DNA of 64,000 bases from Symploca sp. SIO3C6 (GTDB taxonomy: Bacteria; Cyanobacteriota; Cyanobacteriia; Cyanobacteriales; Coleofasciculaceae), in assembly GCA_010692425.1 (NCBI GenBank), contig JAAHHJ010000001.1:248001-312000 (forward strand), given 5' to 3'. The number at the start of each line of letters is the position of its first letter. The first letter of the stretch is position 1. This document shows positions 53,199 through 61,486 of the stretch, one piece after another. The notes below the pieces were generated by a model. That model saw only the letters and a list, made by a program, of their open reading frames with translations. It was not told where the DNA came from and made no database searches. Both the position numbers and the translations under genes were made by a program.

Positions 53199-53672
53199 AT
53201 GCTGAGCAAGTCTAACATTGACATTCGTCCAATTCAGAGTAAACGAGAACTAGATGATATGTACTACCAAAGATGGCTTGTCCTCAGGGCTCCTCTGGGA
53301 ATGGACAGAGGCAGTGAAAAGGACAAGCATGATTACAGTGCTTTTCATTTAGTTGCCGTCTGCGAAGAAAAAATTATAGGTTCTGCCAGACTGCGGCAAT
53401 TATCTGCACAATTGGGCAGTATTGCTTATGTTGCCGTACTAAGCGAGTTTCGCTCTCAGGGGTTAGGCACAAAATTAATTAAGAAGTTGATGGAGCAAGC
53501 CCAGGAAAAAAATCTCAAGAGTTTAAGGTTAATGGCTCGGAGCAATACCTTGGGCTTCTACCATCGAATCGGTTTCTTGGAGAAGGGGGAACCCTTTAAT
53601 TTTTTAGGTATACCCCACATCTTCATGTATGCTAACTTGCCACTTTTTTGCGATAACGTCGAAGATCGGTAA
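53199..53672 (+). CDS. GNAT-family N-acetyltransferase
   Basis: 157 residues. The acetyl-CoA-binding motif A is AYVAVLSEFRSQGLGTKLIKKLMEQA (RSQGLG is the pyrophosphate loop), followed by SLRLMARSNTLGFYHRIGFLEKG (motif B). The length is minimal for the family. Target unknown. Its last 41 bp overlap the convergent sucrase/ferredoxin-like gene. In the setting of a peptide precursor and an oxygenase gene just beyond, it could modify the peptide, but this is speculative. Confidence 0.85.
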   Translation: MLSKSNIDIRPIQSKRELDDMYYQRWLVLRAPLGMDRGSEKDKHDYSAFHLVAVCEEKIIGSARLRQLSAQLGSIAYVAVLSEFRSQGLGTKLIKKLMEQAQEKNLKSLRLMARSNTLGFYHRIGFLEKGEPFNFLGIPHIFMYANLPLFCDNVEDR

Positions 53673-54633
53673 CAGGATTTAAGTACAAGCGGAGACTTTC
53701 TACATAATATTTAATGAATTCTGACTCCTTCATAGCGTGGCAAGAGCCTTTCAGGCTAATTGTCTTACTTTCATCTTTGACAAGATTAGCCTGATAAGTA
53801 TACACAGAGCCATTTGGTTGTTGTAAAGTGAGTTCAGCGACAATTGAGGTTTTGTCTGAAGACTGTTTGAGAATTTTGCCAGCAACTTTGTAGTCAAACC
53901 AATTCCATCCATGGAGCAGCATTAATTCCCTTTCCAATACCTGAATTTGTGTCGGTATAATTCCCCAACCTCGATACACTTTATTCATGCAGCTGATGTC
54001 ACCAGTCCTAGTCAAGATCGACTTAAATGAATCTTGATCAAGACCTCCATAATACCTGCCATCGGGAAAGTCTATGGCAGTGGGAGCAAAACGATGACCA
54101 CCGAAGTGACTTGCCCTCCAAATCCTAATATTCCTCAAGGACAGTTCCGAGATGGTAGCTAAAGCTTTTGTGTAAAAAGGAGCGCCATACTTGCCACAAC
54201 AAAGGTCATGGTTGCCGTGAGTACATACTAAGATATCTCGGGTTACAATGTCATCACAGTCTAAACTTACAGTATTATCGGTGAAATACTGACGAATTAA
54301 TTCTGCTGCCTGCCCGATATTTTCGACATTAAATTCTTTACGACTGTAACCTTTGATAATTCCTTTGTTTTTCTGGTCATAAATCAGGATCTTTCTACTA
54401 TCTTTTTTCCTGGTTTCATTGTTATTGATTAGGAGGAATTTCACCGAGAGTTGATTTTGTTTAACCTCGGCTATCAATCTTTTAAGATTTTCCGGGAGCG
54501 ATTCTGTCTCAAGGGCATTGTTTGCCCAGGGGGTGGGACACTCAACTAAAACATAGGTTTGACAATTGGTCCCACTACCAATAATGTCTTCTCCTGATTG
54601 CCTTGAAAATGCAGCACAAGAAAAATTACTCAT
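53632..54633 (-). CDS. Sucrase/ferredoxin-like (thioredoxin-like ferredoxin) protein
   Basis: 333 residues. The [2Fe-2S] thioredoxin-fold ferredoxin block is DILVCTHGNHDLCCGKYG, with Cys pairs in the expected C...CC spacing, followed by RIWRASHFGGHRFAPTAIDFPDGRYYGGLD. This is the Suc_Fer-like signature (PF06999). The N-terminal ~150 residues (LVECPTPWANNALETESLP) match that family as well. It should carry electrons, though no partner is proven. It lies 225 bp downstream of the JmjC gene in the same orientation; co-transcription is possible, and electron supply to a nearby oxidative tailoring step is one hypothesis. Confidence 0.82.
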   Translation of the reverse strand: MSNFSCAAFSRQSGEDIIGSGTNCQTYVLVECPTPWANNALETESLPENLKRLIAEVKQNQLSVKFLLINNNETRKKDSRKILIYDQKNKGIIKGYSRKEFNVENIGQAAELIRQYFTDNTVSLDCDDIVTRDILVCTHGNHDLCCGKYGAPFYTKALATISELSLRNIRIWRASHFGGHRFAPTAIDFPDGRYYGGLDQDSFKSILTRTGDISCMNKVYRGWGIIPTQIQVLERELMLLHGWNWFDYKVAGKILKQSSDKTSIVAELTLQQPNGSVYTYQANLVKDESKTISLKGSCHAMKESEFIKYYVESLRLYLNPVTDLRRYRKKVAS

Positions 54634-54858
54634 CAGTTCTATTGATCCTCCTTAAGGTTTATTTAGTGATTGACGATAGGGGCAATGAAAATAATTTCTT
54701 CTAACAGTTGCTAACTAGCAGTTTTTCTCTAAAAACTATTGACAATAAAGTGCCCCTTGTGAATCTTTCTCAACAAGAGAGCCAGATATTAATACCTAAC
54801 CTCCTTGACCAAAACTATAAATTATGTGTCCACTTTCTTTCTCCTGATCTAGATGTGT

Positions 54859-56025
54859 CTATTGGTAGATGCTAGTATCAACGAAAATAATTCCTTCAAG
54901 TACCAGACGACTTAAGAGTGGGACAATATCAATCTCCCAATCAAAACCTGGTAGCCAATTGATCACATCATTCCCTGTAAAAAACTCTTTAGTTAAAAAT
55001 TTCTCAACTATCGAACTACTCACTCCCCTTATAGATATTTCCTTACCTGAAACAGTAATTTTGCATCCATTGCTACTGTCTGGTAGTTCCGATATACCAA
55101 ACCGCTGAAACTGTGGGACTTTGAACCTTGTGTGCGTTTCTTTGTCAAAGATATTGAATCCCGCTTGCTGGGGTAAAGAATATCTCTCTACCGGCTTCCC
55201 TAAACTATCAAGGTAACTAATATACTCTTGACAAAGATTATTAGAGTAAATATATTTATCTAAATCTGTAACTAATTTATCTAGATAAACCTCTACAGGT
55301 TTTGCCTCTAAACGTAATGGTAGACTTCTACGCCATTCTTGGCGCTGGCGCAACTCTCCCACCAACCATTCCAGAAAATCAATACCTGTCTGACAATGCA
55401 CTCCTAAGGTTAAGTGCATTGATGGTTGATCTTGAGCAACCGCATAATGCCAATGTCCTCGTGGTATATAAAGGACATCGCCAGGGTTGAGGGTACAACT
55501 CAAATATGGCTCTCCTTCTGGAGGCTGAAGAGATTTTGATTTTTGCTCTACTAAAGGGTATTTAAAAGTATCAGAAAATACATACCACTTCTTAGAGCCA
55601 TCTATTTGCAATACGAAAACTTCGTGGGTGTCGTAGTGGGAAGAAAATCCTTGTTTTCCAGGCCAAGAACAATAGGCATTTAGTTGAATCCCATAGCCTA
55701 AATCATATTTGAGCTCTGTAGCGAATTTGGCAATTTCTGGAACCAGTTTATTGACCTGGTTGATGATTAACGTTGCCCCTTCCTGGCAAAACTTAGTCAA
55801 ATTCTCATTGGCACTCTCGTCTAAAACTTTTCCATCTAATGCTAGACGAAGGTCTGGATATTTGAACTGATGATAGTTAAGCAAATAGTTTAATTGTTCC
55901 CAGGAGAACAGATCCGCAAACTTATTTGTTTCCTCACTCAATATGTGGACGGCTTTGCTTGTCCAATTGTGTTTTAGGAATTCCTCTAAAGTATATGGTT
56001 TTAAGATTTCTACGAGGGACTTCAT
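54859..56025 (-). CDS. JmjC/cupin-4-type 2-oxoglutarate-Fe(II) oxygenase
   Basis: 388 residues. The double-stranded beta-helix has an HxD...H iron site in GFSSHYDTHEVFVLQIDGSKKWYVF (His and Asp) and PRGHWHYAVAQD (second His), with NPGDVLYIPRGHWH the family C-terminal signature. EPYLSCTLNPGDVL and LTLGVH complete it. Related enzymes (RoxA/YcfD, NO66, MINA53) hydroxylate Arg or His of ribosomal proteins; other cupin-4 enzymes tailor RiPPs. The gene is next to, and in the same direction as, a small peptide gene at 56233, separated by about 207 bp containing two inverted repeats. Peptide hydroxylation is therefore the leading guess; a ribosomal target is the alternative. Confidence 0.82.
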   Translation of the reverse strand: MKSLVEILKPYTLEEFLKHNWTSKAVHILSEETNKFADLFSWEQLNYLLNYHQFKYPDLRLALDGKVLDESANENLTKFCQEGATLIINQVNKLVPEIAKFATELKYDLGYGIQLNAYCSWPGKQGFSSHYDTHEVFVLQIDGSKKWYVFSDTFKYPLVEQKSKSLQPPEGEPYLSCTLNPGDVLYIPRGHWHYAVAQDQPSMHLTLGVHCQTGIDFLEWLVGELRQRQEWRRSLPLRLEAKPVEVYLDKLVTDLDKYIYSNNLCQEYISYLDSLGKPVERYSLPQQAGFNIFDKETHTRFKVPQFQRFGISELPDSSNGCKITVSGKEISIRGVSSSIVEKFLTKEFFTGNDVINWLPGFDWEIDIVPLLSRLVLEGIIFVDTSIYQ

Positions 56026-56097
56026 CGTTTGAGAAAGATTCGCAATAACATTATAAAAAAAACGATTATTTTACCTAACTACTTATCATAGCTCGGA

Positions 56098-56150
56098 TTT
56101 GTATCAGGAGTAAAGGCTATATTAGTGTACCCTATACATCCTGATACAAA
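56098..56150. repeat. 12-bp inverted repeat between the peptide and oxygenase genes
   Basis: TTTGTATCAGGA at 56098-56109 pairs exactly with TCCTGATACAAA at 56139-56150. Confidence 0.65.
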
Positions 56151-56162
56151 ACATAAGCAATA

Positions 56163-56191
56163 AATATTAGCAATTAGTAATTGCTAATATT
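56163..56191. repeat. 29-bp perfect palindrome (14+1+14)
   Basis: AATATTAGCAATTA, one G, and its exact reverse complement. It lies between the stop of the peptide gene and the start of the JmjC gene, so in the minus-strand transcript it would form a hairpin that could limit read-through into the enzyme gene or stabilise the peptide message. Confidence 0.65.
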
Positions 56192-56232
56192 GTTGCATTA
56201 GAACTAGTACTAAGGAATAATACTAGAGGTTA

Positions 56233-56391
56233 TTAGTTGCTGAGATCGCCACCGTCGGCATCAGTATTCAAGTCGCCGCCATCAGCATCAACATGCAAGT
56301 GCAGTGTTCCCTTGTTAGGAGCTTTGTGCTGCAGGATTTCTTTAACTTCGATTTGGATCTTGCTAGCGCGCGGTTGTTTGGTCTTTAACAT
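56233..56391 (-). CDS. Candidate RiPP precursor peptide, 52 residues
   Basis: Not in the ORF track. ATG at 56389-56391, GGAG seven bases upstream, stop TAA followed by a second TAA. The peptide starts MLKTKQPRASKIQIEVKEIL, a basic-amphipathic leader-like part, then QHKAPNKGTLHLH, and ends in a duplicated acidic motif DADGGDLNTDADGGDLSN. The repeated DADGGDL core with Asp/Gly and the adjacent, same-strand JmjC oxygenase suggest a ribosomally made, post-translationally modified peptide. No ATP-grasp ligase, radical SAM, cyclodehydratase or obvious export gene is present in the cluster, so the class, if any, is unclear. A small unmodified acidic protein is the alternative. Confidence 0.6.
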   Translation of the reverse strand: MLKTKQPRASKIQIEVKEILQHKAPNKGTLHLHVDADGGDLNTDADGGDLSN

Positions 56392-56661
56392 TATTTATCT
56401 CCAAGCGTAGTAAATCACCCATTGAACCTGCTTAACCTCACCAGCTTAAACTGTTGAGGCTAAACAGAGTCTTTATCCTTATTGAGACTTTAACTCAAAG
56501 TCAACAAAAAAGTCAACTTTTGATAAGCTTTACTAAGAAATGAAAAAATGCATTGCTTGGGATGCATTGACTATGCTCTACCATAGCTTCTGACAAAGAC
56601 CTTAAACTGTTATGGTTTTGTCAAACAGCTTGGTGGATTAGGAACCTTAAGTCAAATAATC

Positions 56662-57063
56662 ATGACAAAACAAGTTATACGCACTTCTCACGCACCGGCA
56701 CCTGTAGGGCCTTATAATCAAGCGATTATCGCTAGTGGTGAAATAATTTTTGTGTCTGGTCAAATTGCTATTGAACCCAGAACCAACCAAATTGTTGGTA
56801 TCTATGATGTTGCCAAGCAAACAGAGCAGGTGATGACGAATATTGAGGCTATACTAGCAGCATCAGGGGCGATTATGAGCGATGTTGTCAAAACAACTGT
56901 TTTTCTTGCAAATATGAATGATTTCGCAGTCATGAACCAGGTCTACGGGCGGTATTTCAACAAGGCATCAGCCCCAGCCCGTGCCTGTGTTCAAGTTTCC
57001 CGTTTGCCAAAGAATGTTCTAGTTGAAATTGAATGTATTGCTGTTATCCCTAAGGATCAGTAA
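56662..57063 (+). CDS. ridA: RidA-family enamine/imine deaminase
   Basis: 133 residues. HAPAPVGPYNQAIIASGEIIFVSGQIAIEP, VKTTVFLANMNDFAVMNQVY and PARACVQVSRLPKNVLVEIECIA match the RidA/YjgF family; the Arg of PARACVQV and the Glu of VEIECIA are the catalytic residues. It hydrolyses reactive 2-aminoacrylate-type intermediates released by PLP enzymes. Its stop abuts the convergent hydrolase gene (0 bp). Confidence 0.93.
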   Translation: MTKQVIRTSHAPAPVGPYNQAIIASGEIIFVSGQIAIEPRTNQIVGIYDVAKQTEQVMTNIEAILAASGAIMSDVVKTTVFLANMNDFAVMNQVYGRYFNKASAPARACVQVSRLPKNVLVEIECIAVIPKDQ

Positions 57064-57822
57064 TTATAAACGCAGGTGATTGCTAATTTGATGGTCTAGT
57101 GAGGGGGTGAGTTGTTCTTGATTGAGGAAATGCCAAAACTGGAGGATTTCTTCCGCCGTAAGCTTAGCATGAAAGTGGTGGAAGAAATGACCTCCTGTTG
57201 GACATTGCCAAAGGCGATCGCTATCCTTGAAGTAGGTTCGCCACTGCTGCAGGGCATTAATGTCAACAATGAAGTCGTTCTTGCTACCGCAAACCATCAA
57301 AGGGACACTGACTCCTCCCGGAGTTATACTGACTCGATGCCAGAGGGAATGGGGGGAGGGGGAAGAAATTAAATCTCTCTCCAGAATTTTTATCAATCTT
57401 TTGAGGTTGCTTTTTTCCTGATCACCAAAAAAATTGTAAACCATTTGAGCGAGAATTATTTGACGAGTGCAGCGCAAAAACTCGAGACGGCTGTAGTAAT
57501 GAGCTTGCCAATCTACAGCTGGATGCACACCCACAGCCAATAATGTTAAAGACCTTACTCTTTCAGGATGTTGGCGAGCATATAGTAACCCTAGTAATCC
57601 TCCTGTACTATGGCCAATCAAATCAATTGGTTGTTGGCGGCATTTGAGATAGTCGTGGAGCAGTATTAAAGCAATATCTAGAGAGCAGGCTTCGTCCGGG
57701 TTTTGGGAATACTCCCATAAACCAATTGATACTTGCTTCGACAATTGACGTAGTAAGCGCTGATCGAAACACTGAAAATTGCGACTTGTATTTAACCAAA
57801 GGACATCTGGATTTTTTGACAT
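57064..57822 (-). CDS. Alpha/beta-hydrolase
   Basis: 252 residues. The nucleophile elbow is GHSTGGLLG, with the Asp in MVCGSKNDFIVD and the His in PTGGHFFHHFH, giving a complete triad. LLYARQHPERVRSLTLLAVG is the helix after the elbow. Esterase, lipase or thioesterase activity is expected; the substrate is not deducible. No signal peptide, so cytoplasmic. It lies convergent to ridA. Confidence 0.85.
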   Translation of the reverse strand: MSKNPDVLWLNTSRNFQCFDQRLLRQLSKQVSIGLWEYSQNPDEACSLDIALILLHDYLKCRQQPIDLIGHSTGGLLGLLYARQHPERVRSLTLLAVGVHPAVDWQAHYYSRLEFLRCTRQIILAQMVYNFFGDQEKSNLKRLIKILERDLISSPSPHSLWHRVSITPGGVSVPLMVCGSKNDFIVDINALQQWRTYFKDSDRLWQCPTGGHFFHHFHAKLTAEEILQFWHFLNQEQLTPSLDHQISNHLRL

Positions 57823-58079
57823 GAGAGTCTCCTTCTACAATCCAAACTTAATTGTGAGTTGAACGGTCCTTTATTTGCTCTTTCATAAAAAAATCATATG
57901 ACAACTAGTTAAAAATAATTTCCATTTTTATTGATGAACAAGGCAGGTAAATTCCCTATTACCAAGGGAAAAAGCGTTGCAGAAAGAAAATTATATCCAC
58001 TCTCTCTGCAAAGCTTTCGAGTTGCTGTTAGAAAAGAGAACTACACTGCATCACAATATAAGGTTATTGATATTTTTTG

Positions 58080-58931
58080 TCAACTACTAATTCGGGGATC
58101 AAGAGCATCTCGGAGACCATCCCCTAGAAGGTTAAATGCGAGGACACTTAGAGTGATAAATAAACCAGGAAATAATATAGTCCAGGGTGAGGAGAGAGAA
58201 TAGCCCCCTTTAAAAGCATCAGAGAGCATTGTTCCCAATTCTGGAGTAGGGGGCTTAGGGCCCAAACCCAAAAAGCCCAAACCTGCAGACTCCAAAGTAG
58301 CGGTACCAATTGAGAGGGTTGCTTGCACCACCAGCGGAGAGAGACTTGAAGGCAAGAGGTGACGGAAAATGATCTGTCCTGGTGTTGCACCAATAGCGAT
58401 CGCACTTTGAATAAACTCTAATTCCCTAAGTGATAGCACCATACTGCGAGTTAGTCGGATAAAAATCGGGATTTGTACTACTCCTACGGCAATCATGGCG
58501 CTACTGATGCTAGGGCCTGTAACCGTAACTAGAGCAATTGCCAATAGAATTGAGGGAAAAGCTAAGAGAATATCACTCAACCAGCTAATAGTGGTTTCCA
58601 GCCACCCCCGAAAATATCCAGCTATTAGTCCCAATAGCATGCCAACAACAAGTCCCAATCCTACTGAAATCAAGCTGATAAATAGAGAAGTCCGCAATCC
58701 ATACCAAACTAGGTTGAGAAGATCTCTTCCCAAGCCATCAGTTCCAAACCAATGTTCAAGACCCGGAGGCTGCAAACGTGCAGTATAGTTGCGGTCTGTG
58801 GAGGGTTCGTAGGGATTGATAAGGGGAGCAAGCAGTGCCATCAAAACAATGGAACAGGTGATAACAAAACCTATTGTTCCAGAAGTTGATTGCCAAAAAC
58901 GTTTAACGGCTTTCTGTTCAAATAGTTTCAT
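58080..58931 (-). CDS. Oligo/dipeptide ABC transporter permease (DppC/OppC)
   Basis: About 283 residues from ATG 58931; the track begins at a GTG 13 codons earlier. A cytoplasmic N-terminus, one helix, then a periplasmic loop (NPYEPSTDRNYTARLQPPGLEHWFGTDGLGRDLL, the OppC motif) and five more helices. The cytoplasmic coupling loop contains SAIAIGATPGQIIFRHLLPSSLSP. With the DppB-type gene just upstream it forms the membrane pore of a peptide or nickel/peptide importer. The ATPases (DppD/F) are not in this window. Confidence 0.9.
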   Translation of the reverse strand: MKLFEQKAVKRFWQSTSGTIGFVITCSIVLMALLAPLINPYEPSTDRNYTARLQPPGLEHWFGTDGLGRDLLNLVWYGLRTSLFISLISVGLGLVVGMLLGLIAGYFRGWLETTISWLSDILLAFPSILLAIALVTVTGPSISSAMIAVGVVQIPIFIRLTRSMVLSLRELEFIQSAIAIGATPGQIIFRHLLPSSLSPLVVQATLSIGTATLESAGLGFLGLGPKPPTPELGTMLSDAFKGGYSLSSPWTILFPGLFITLSVLAFNLLGDGLRDALDPRISS

Positions 58932-58951
58932 CGTACTCGCTTTCTTACCTG

Positions 58952-59995
58952 TTAACTGCTCACCCTCCACGGAGTAGGGTGGGAAGTGTCAATAGAAATT
59001 CTAGGGTCTAAGAGTGCATAGGAAATATCGACCAAGAGGTTAATCAGTACAAAAATAACGGCAACAAATACTACCCCACCCTGCACAACTGGGTAGTCCC
59101 GTGCCAAAATTCCTTCGTAAATCCACGAACCAATTCCCGGCCAAGAAAAGATAGTTTCTGTCAGAATTGCGCCGCCTAAGAGCTTACCAAATTGTAGACC
59201 AATGATCGTAACTATTGGCAACAAGGCATTTTTTAAGGCATGAGCAAAAATCACCCAGCGCTCTAAAACCCCCTTAGCTCTTGCTGTGCGAATGTAGTCT
59301 TGGGAGAGGACTTCTAGCATAGCGCTGCGGGTGATGCGAGCGATAATCGCTAGGGGAATAGTTGCTAAAGTCAGCGCTGGTAAAATCAGGTGAGATAGCA
59401 CATCAATGAATGCTGTAATCTTGAACTCAAGCAAGGTGTCGAGTAGGTAAAAGCCAGTGAAAACTTGCAGGTTTAGTCCTTCTTCAATACTGATGCGCCC
59501 GCTTGGTGGGAGCCAATTCAGATTGACAGTAAATAGGTAAATTAATAACAGCCCTAACCAATAAACTGGCATCGAGACGCCCAGCAAAGAACCGCTCATA
59601 GTTAAATTATCCCAGAGGCTATTTTTGCGCACGGCTGCCAAGACTCCTGCGGGGATTCCTAAAATAATTGCAATCAACATTGCTGCCGTTGACAACTCAA
59701 AAGTAGCAGGCCAACGGGTTTTGATTTCTTCGGCAATGGGAATACCACTGATGATGCTGGTACCAAAGTCGAAGCGCAATAAATTTGACAAGAAGGTAAG
59801 ATATTGTAGCGGTAGAGGTTGGTTTAAACCTAATTGCTCTCTTAAAGCCTCAACTTGCTCAGGAGTAGCTCTCTCTCCCAGCATAACTGATGCTGGATCA
59901 CCAGGAATTAAGTGCAGTAAGGTGAAAACTAAGAGTGTAATCCCCAACAATACTGGCAGCAAATTGAGCAGGCGTTTGGTAATGTATAAGCCCAT
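58952..59995 (-). CDS. Oligo/dipeptide ABC transporter permease (DppB/OppB)
   Basis: 347 residues, six membrane helices. The N-terminus LLNLLPVLLGITLLVFTLLHLIPGDPA is the OppB signature and VLSQDYIRTARAKGVLERWVIFAHALKNALLPI is the EAA coupling loop. It precedes the DppC-type gene by 20 bp. The corresponding substrate-binding protein may be the partial gene at 63740-64000, since an R-M cassette lies between them. ATG start. Confidence 0.92.
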   Translation of the reverse strand: MGLYITKRLLNLLPVLLGITLLVFTLLHLIPGDPASVMLGERATPEQVEALREQLGLNQPLPLQYLTFLSNLLRFDFGTSIISGIPIAEEIKTRWPATFELSTAAMLIAIILGIPAGVLAAVRKNSLWDNLTMSGSLLGVSMPVYWLGLLLIYLFTVNLNWLPPSGRISIEEGLNLQVFTGFYLLDTLLEFKITAFIDVLSHLILPALTLATIPLAIIARITRSAMLEVLSQDYIRTARAKGVLERWVIFAHALKNALLPIVTIIGLQFGKLLGGAILTETIFSWPGIGSWIYEGILARDYPVVQGGVVFVAVIFVLINLLVDISYALLDPRISIDTSHPTPWRVSS

Positions 59996-60000
59996 TTAGG

Positions 60001-60053
60001 TTCATTGTTGATTGTTCATTGCTCATTGTTCATTGCTCATTGTTGATTGTTCA
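60001..60053. repeat. Tandem TTCATTGCTCATTG repeat
   Basis: Four or so imperfect units of GTTCATTGCTCATT / GTTGATTGTTCATT. A shorter GAGTCTCC tandem follows near 60137. Both lie between the permease start and the next gene. Confidence 0.6.
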
Positions 60054-60252
60054 CGGCTATCAGTTAATATGATGTCCGGCAAATCAACCATAATAGAGCG
60101 AGGCTAAATAAAATGTGAAACTTGGGTTAGGGCAAGGAGTCTCCGAGTCTCCGAGTCTCCGAGTCAGAAGGGAAAAGCCTTGGAGTTCATTTTAAGTATT
60201 AGAGAATAGGATAATCCTTTTTCACGAATCAAATCCTTTCGCTATAAAAACT

Positions 60253-60636
60253 TCACCGCGTCTGGTGCGTCTGGTTTGTTTGGCTGATTATGGTTTCCCA
60301 ACGTTGGAACCAGATGTGGCTTAGAAATTGGTGATGTTGACTATTGTATTGCTTTTCGTGCTTTTGGAAGTCTTCGCTGATTTGGGTTAAGCAGTTAAGT
60401 AATTCCAGCAAACTTGAGCATTTCTGAATTTGATGGGCGATGGCAATTAGCCACTGCCTTAGTTTTCGATAGCTGATAAATTGTCCGCCGACATCACGAC
60501 GGTGGACAAATACTATATATTTCCAAAATTCGACGCGCACAATTTCCTGCTCGGGAATGTTGAGAAATTGGGCAATTTCACCGACACTAATGTGGAAGTT
60601 TTCAGAGGGTTGGAGGCGAGTAAATAGAGTAGTCAT
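60253..60636 (-). CDS. Small protein of unknown function
   Basis: 127 residues from ATG 60636 (MTTLFTRLQPSENFHISVGEIAQFLNIPEQEIVRVEFW); the track extends upstream into a GATGGGGA repeat. Helical, basic and rich in aromatic and His residues at the C-terminus (QYNSQHHQFLSHIWFQRWET). No domain recognised. Its position between oppB and the R-M genes suggests it came in with the insert or is a remnant of it. Confidence 0.6.
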   Translation of the reverse strand: MTTLFTRLQPSENFHISVGEIAQFLNIPEQEIVRVEFWKYIVFVHRRDVGGQFISYRKLRQWLIAIAHQIQKCSSLLELLNCLTQISEDFQKHEKQYNSQHHQFLSHIWFQRWETIISQTNQTHQTR

Positions 60637-60711
60637 AGTAGATGGGGAGATGGGGAGACGCACCAGACACACCAGACGCAGAGAAATGAGGAAGAAGAGA
60701 ATGAAATTAAC

Positions 60712-60781
60712 AAGTAATAAGCAATAAATGTTCTGGTCTTCACTTATTACTTATTACTTATTACTTATTACTTATTACTTA
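60712..60781. repeat. AAGTAATAAG / CTTATTACTT repeat, copy 2
   Basis: AAGTAATAAG at the left, the TTATTAC array at the right, ending at the stop codon of the small gene at 60779-60916. Same design as 7459-7545. Confidence 0.6.
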
Positions 60782-60916
60782 TTCCTCCTTCGGTAAATCC
60801 CAAATAACTTCAAACTTGCCATCGGGGACATGGTGACGCCACCAGTCGAGGTGTCCCTCGGCGTCTGATTTGGTGCGGAAACGATCAATAATTGACCATT
60901 GCAGATTGTTGTGCAA
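60779..60916 (-). CDS. Truncated small protein
   Basis: About 45 residues from a TTG: MHNNLQWSIIDRFRTKSDA then HVPDGKFEVIWDLPKEE. SDAEGHLDWWRHHVPDGKFEVIWD looks like the small cyanobacterial D/E-rich domain that normally follows a longer N-terminus; the upstream frame has a TAG in the HIP1-rich segment, so it seems to have lost its start. Confidence 0.35.
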   Translation of the reverse strand: MHNNLQWSIIDRFRTKSDAEGHLDWWRHHVPDGKFEVIWDLPKEE

Positions 60917-61024
60917 TAGACGGGCGATCGCTCCGCGCTAGCCCGAAGGGCTAATCACCCAAGGTCTCAGTCTGTCTCGGTACGTCATAATAGGTTCGTA
61001 TCCTTTTGGTAAAGGGGATCCAGA

Positions 61025-61065
61025 GCCAGCCTGCGAGTGTCCAACTGCATCAGGCTGGCTTTTTT
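61025..61065 (+). terminator. Orphan Rho-independent terminator
   Basis: GCCAGCCTG at 61025-61033 pairs exactly with CAGGCTGGC at 61051-61059 and is followed by TTTTTT. No plus-strand gene ends upstream of it, so it may end a small RNA starting between about 60935 and 61000. The minus-strand reading lacks a T-run. Confidence 0.7.
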
Positions 61066-61486
61066 CTGGGTTGCTATAGCAACAATATTATTTTACTACA
61101 TTAATTTTATTAACACAAGTTTTTTTTGTAAAAAGTTTTAATTGTAACATTTATTAATCAAGGCTTTGTAGGGGCAAGATAATCCATCACCCCGTAAGGG
61201 GCTGTACTTCTGTGATCTCCATCACCACAACCCTCCAAAACTGTTAGACTTGTGAAGACTAGCTGATTCTTTGCACGCGCTGAAGTGGGTAGACTTGATT
61301 CGTTTTTCTAGGTAGGGCAAGCAGCTCAACGTGGAATATAAAACTTTAATCCTTGTTTAATCCTTGGCTTTCTGCTGGTTACCAAGCAAACTTCGTTCAC
61401 CTCAGAGTGTGATAACCACGGATTTTAGTATATAATTTTCGAAAAATTAACTTAAAATCGATACTGGTAACCGAACTAAAGAATCT

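Noticed and set aside
57931-58203. 90-residue ORF overlapping the end of the DppC-type gene
   Set aside because: TTG start without ribosome-binding site; its second half is antisense to the conserved C-terminus of the permease.
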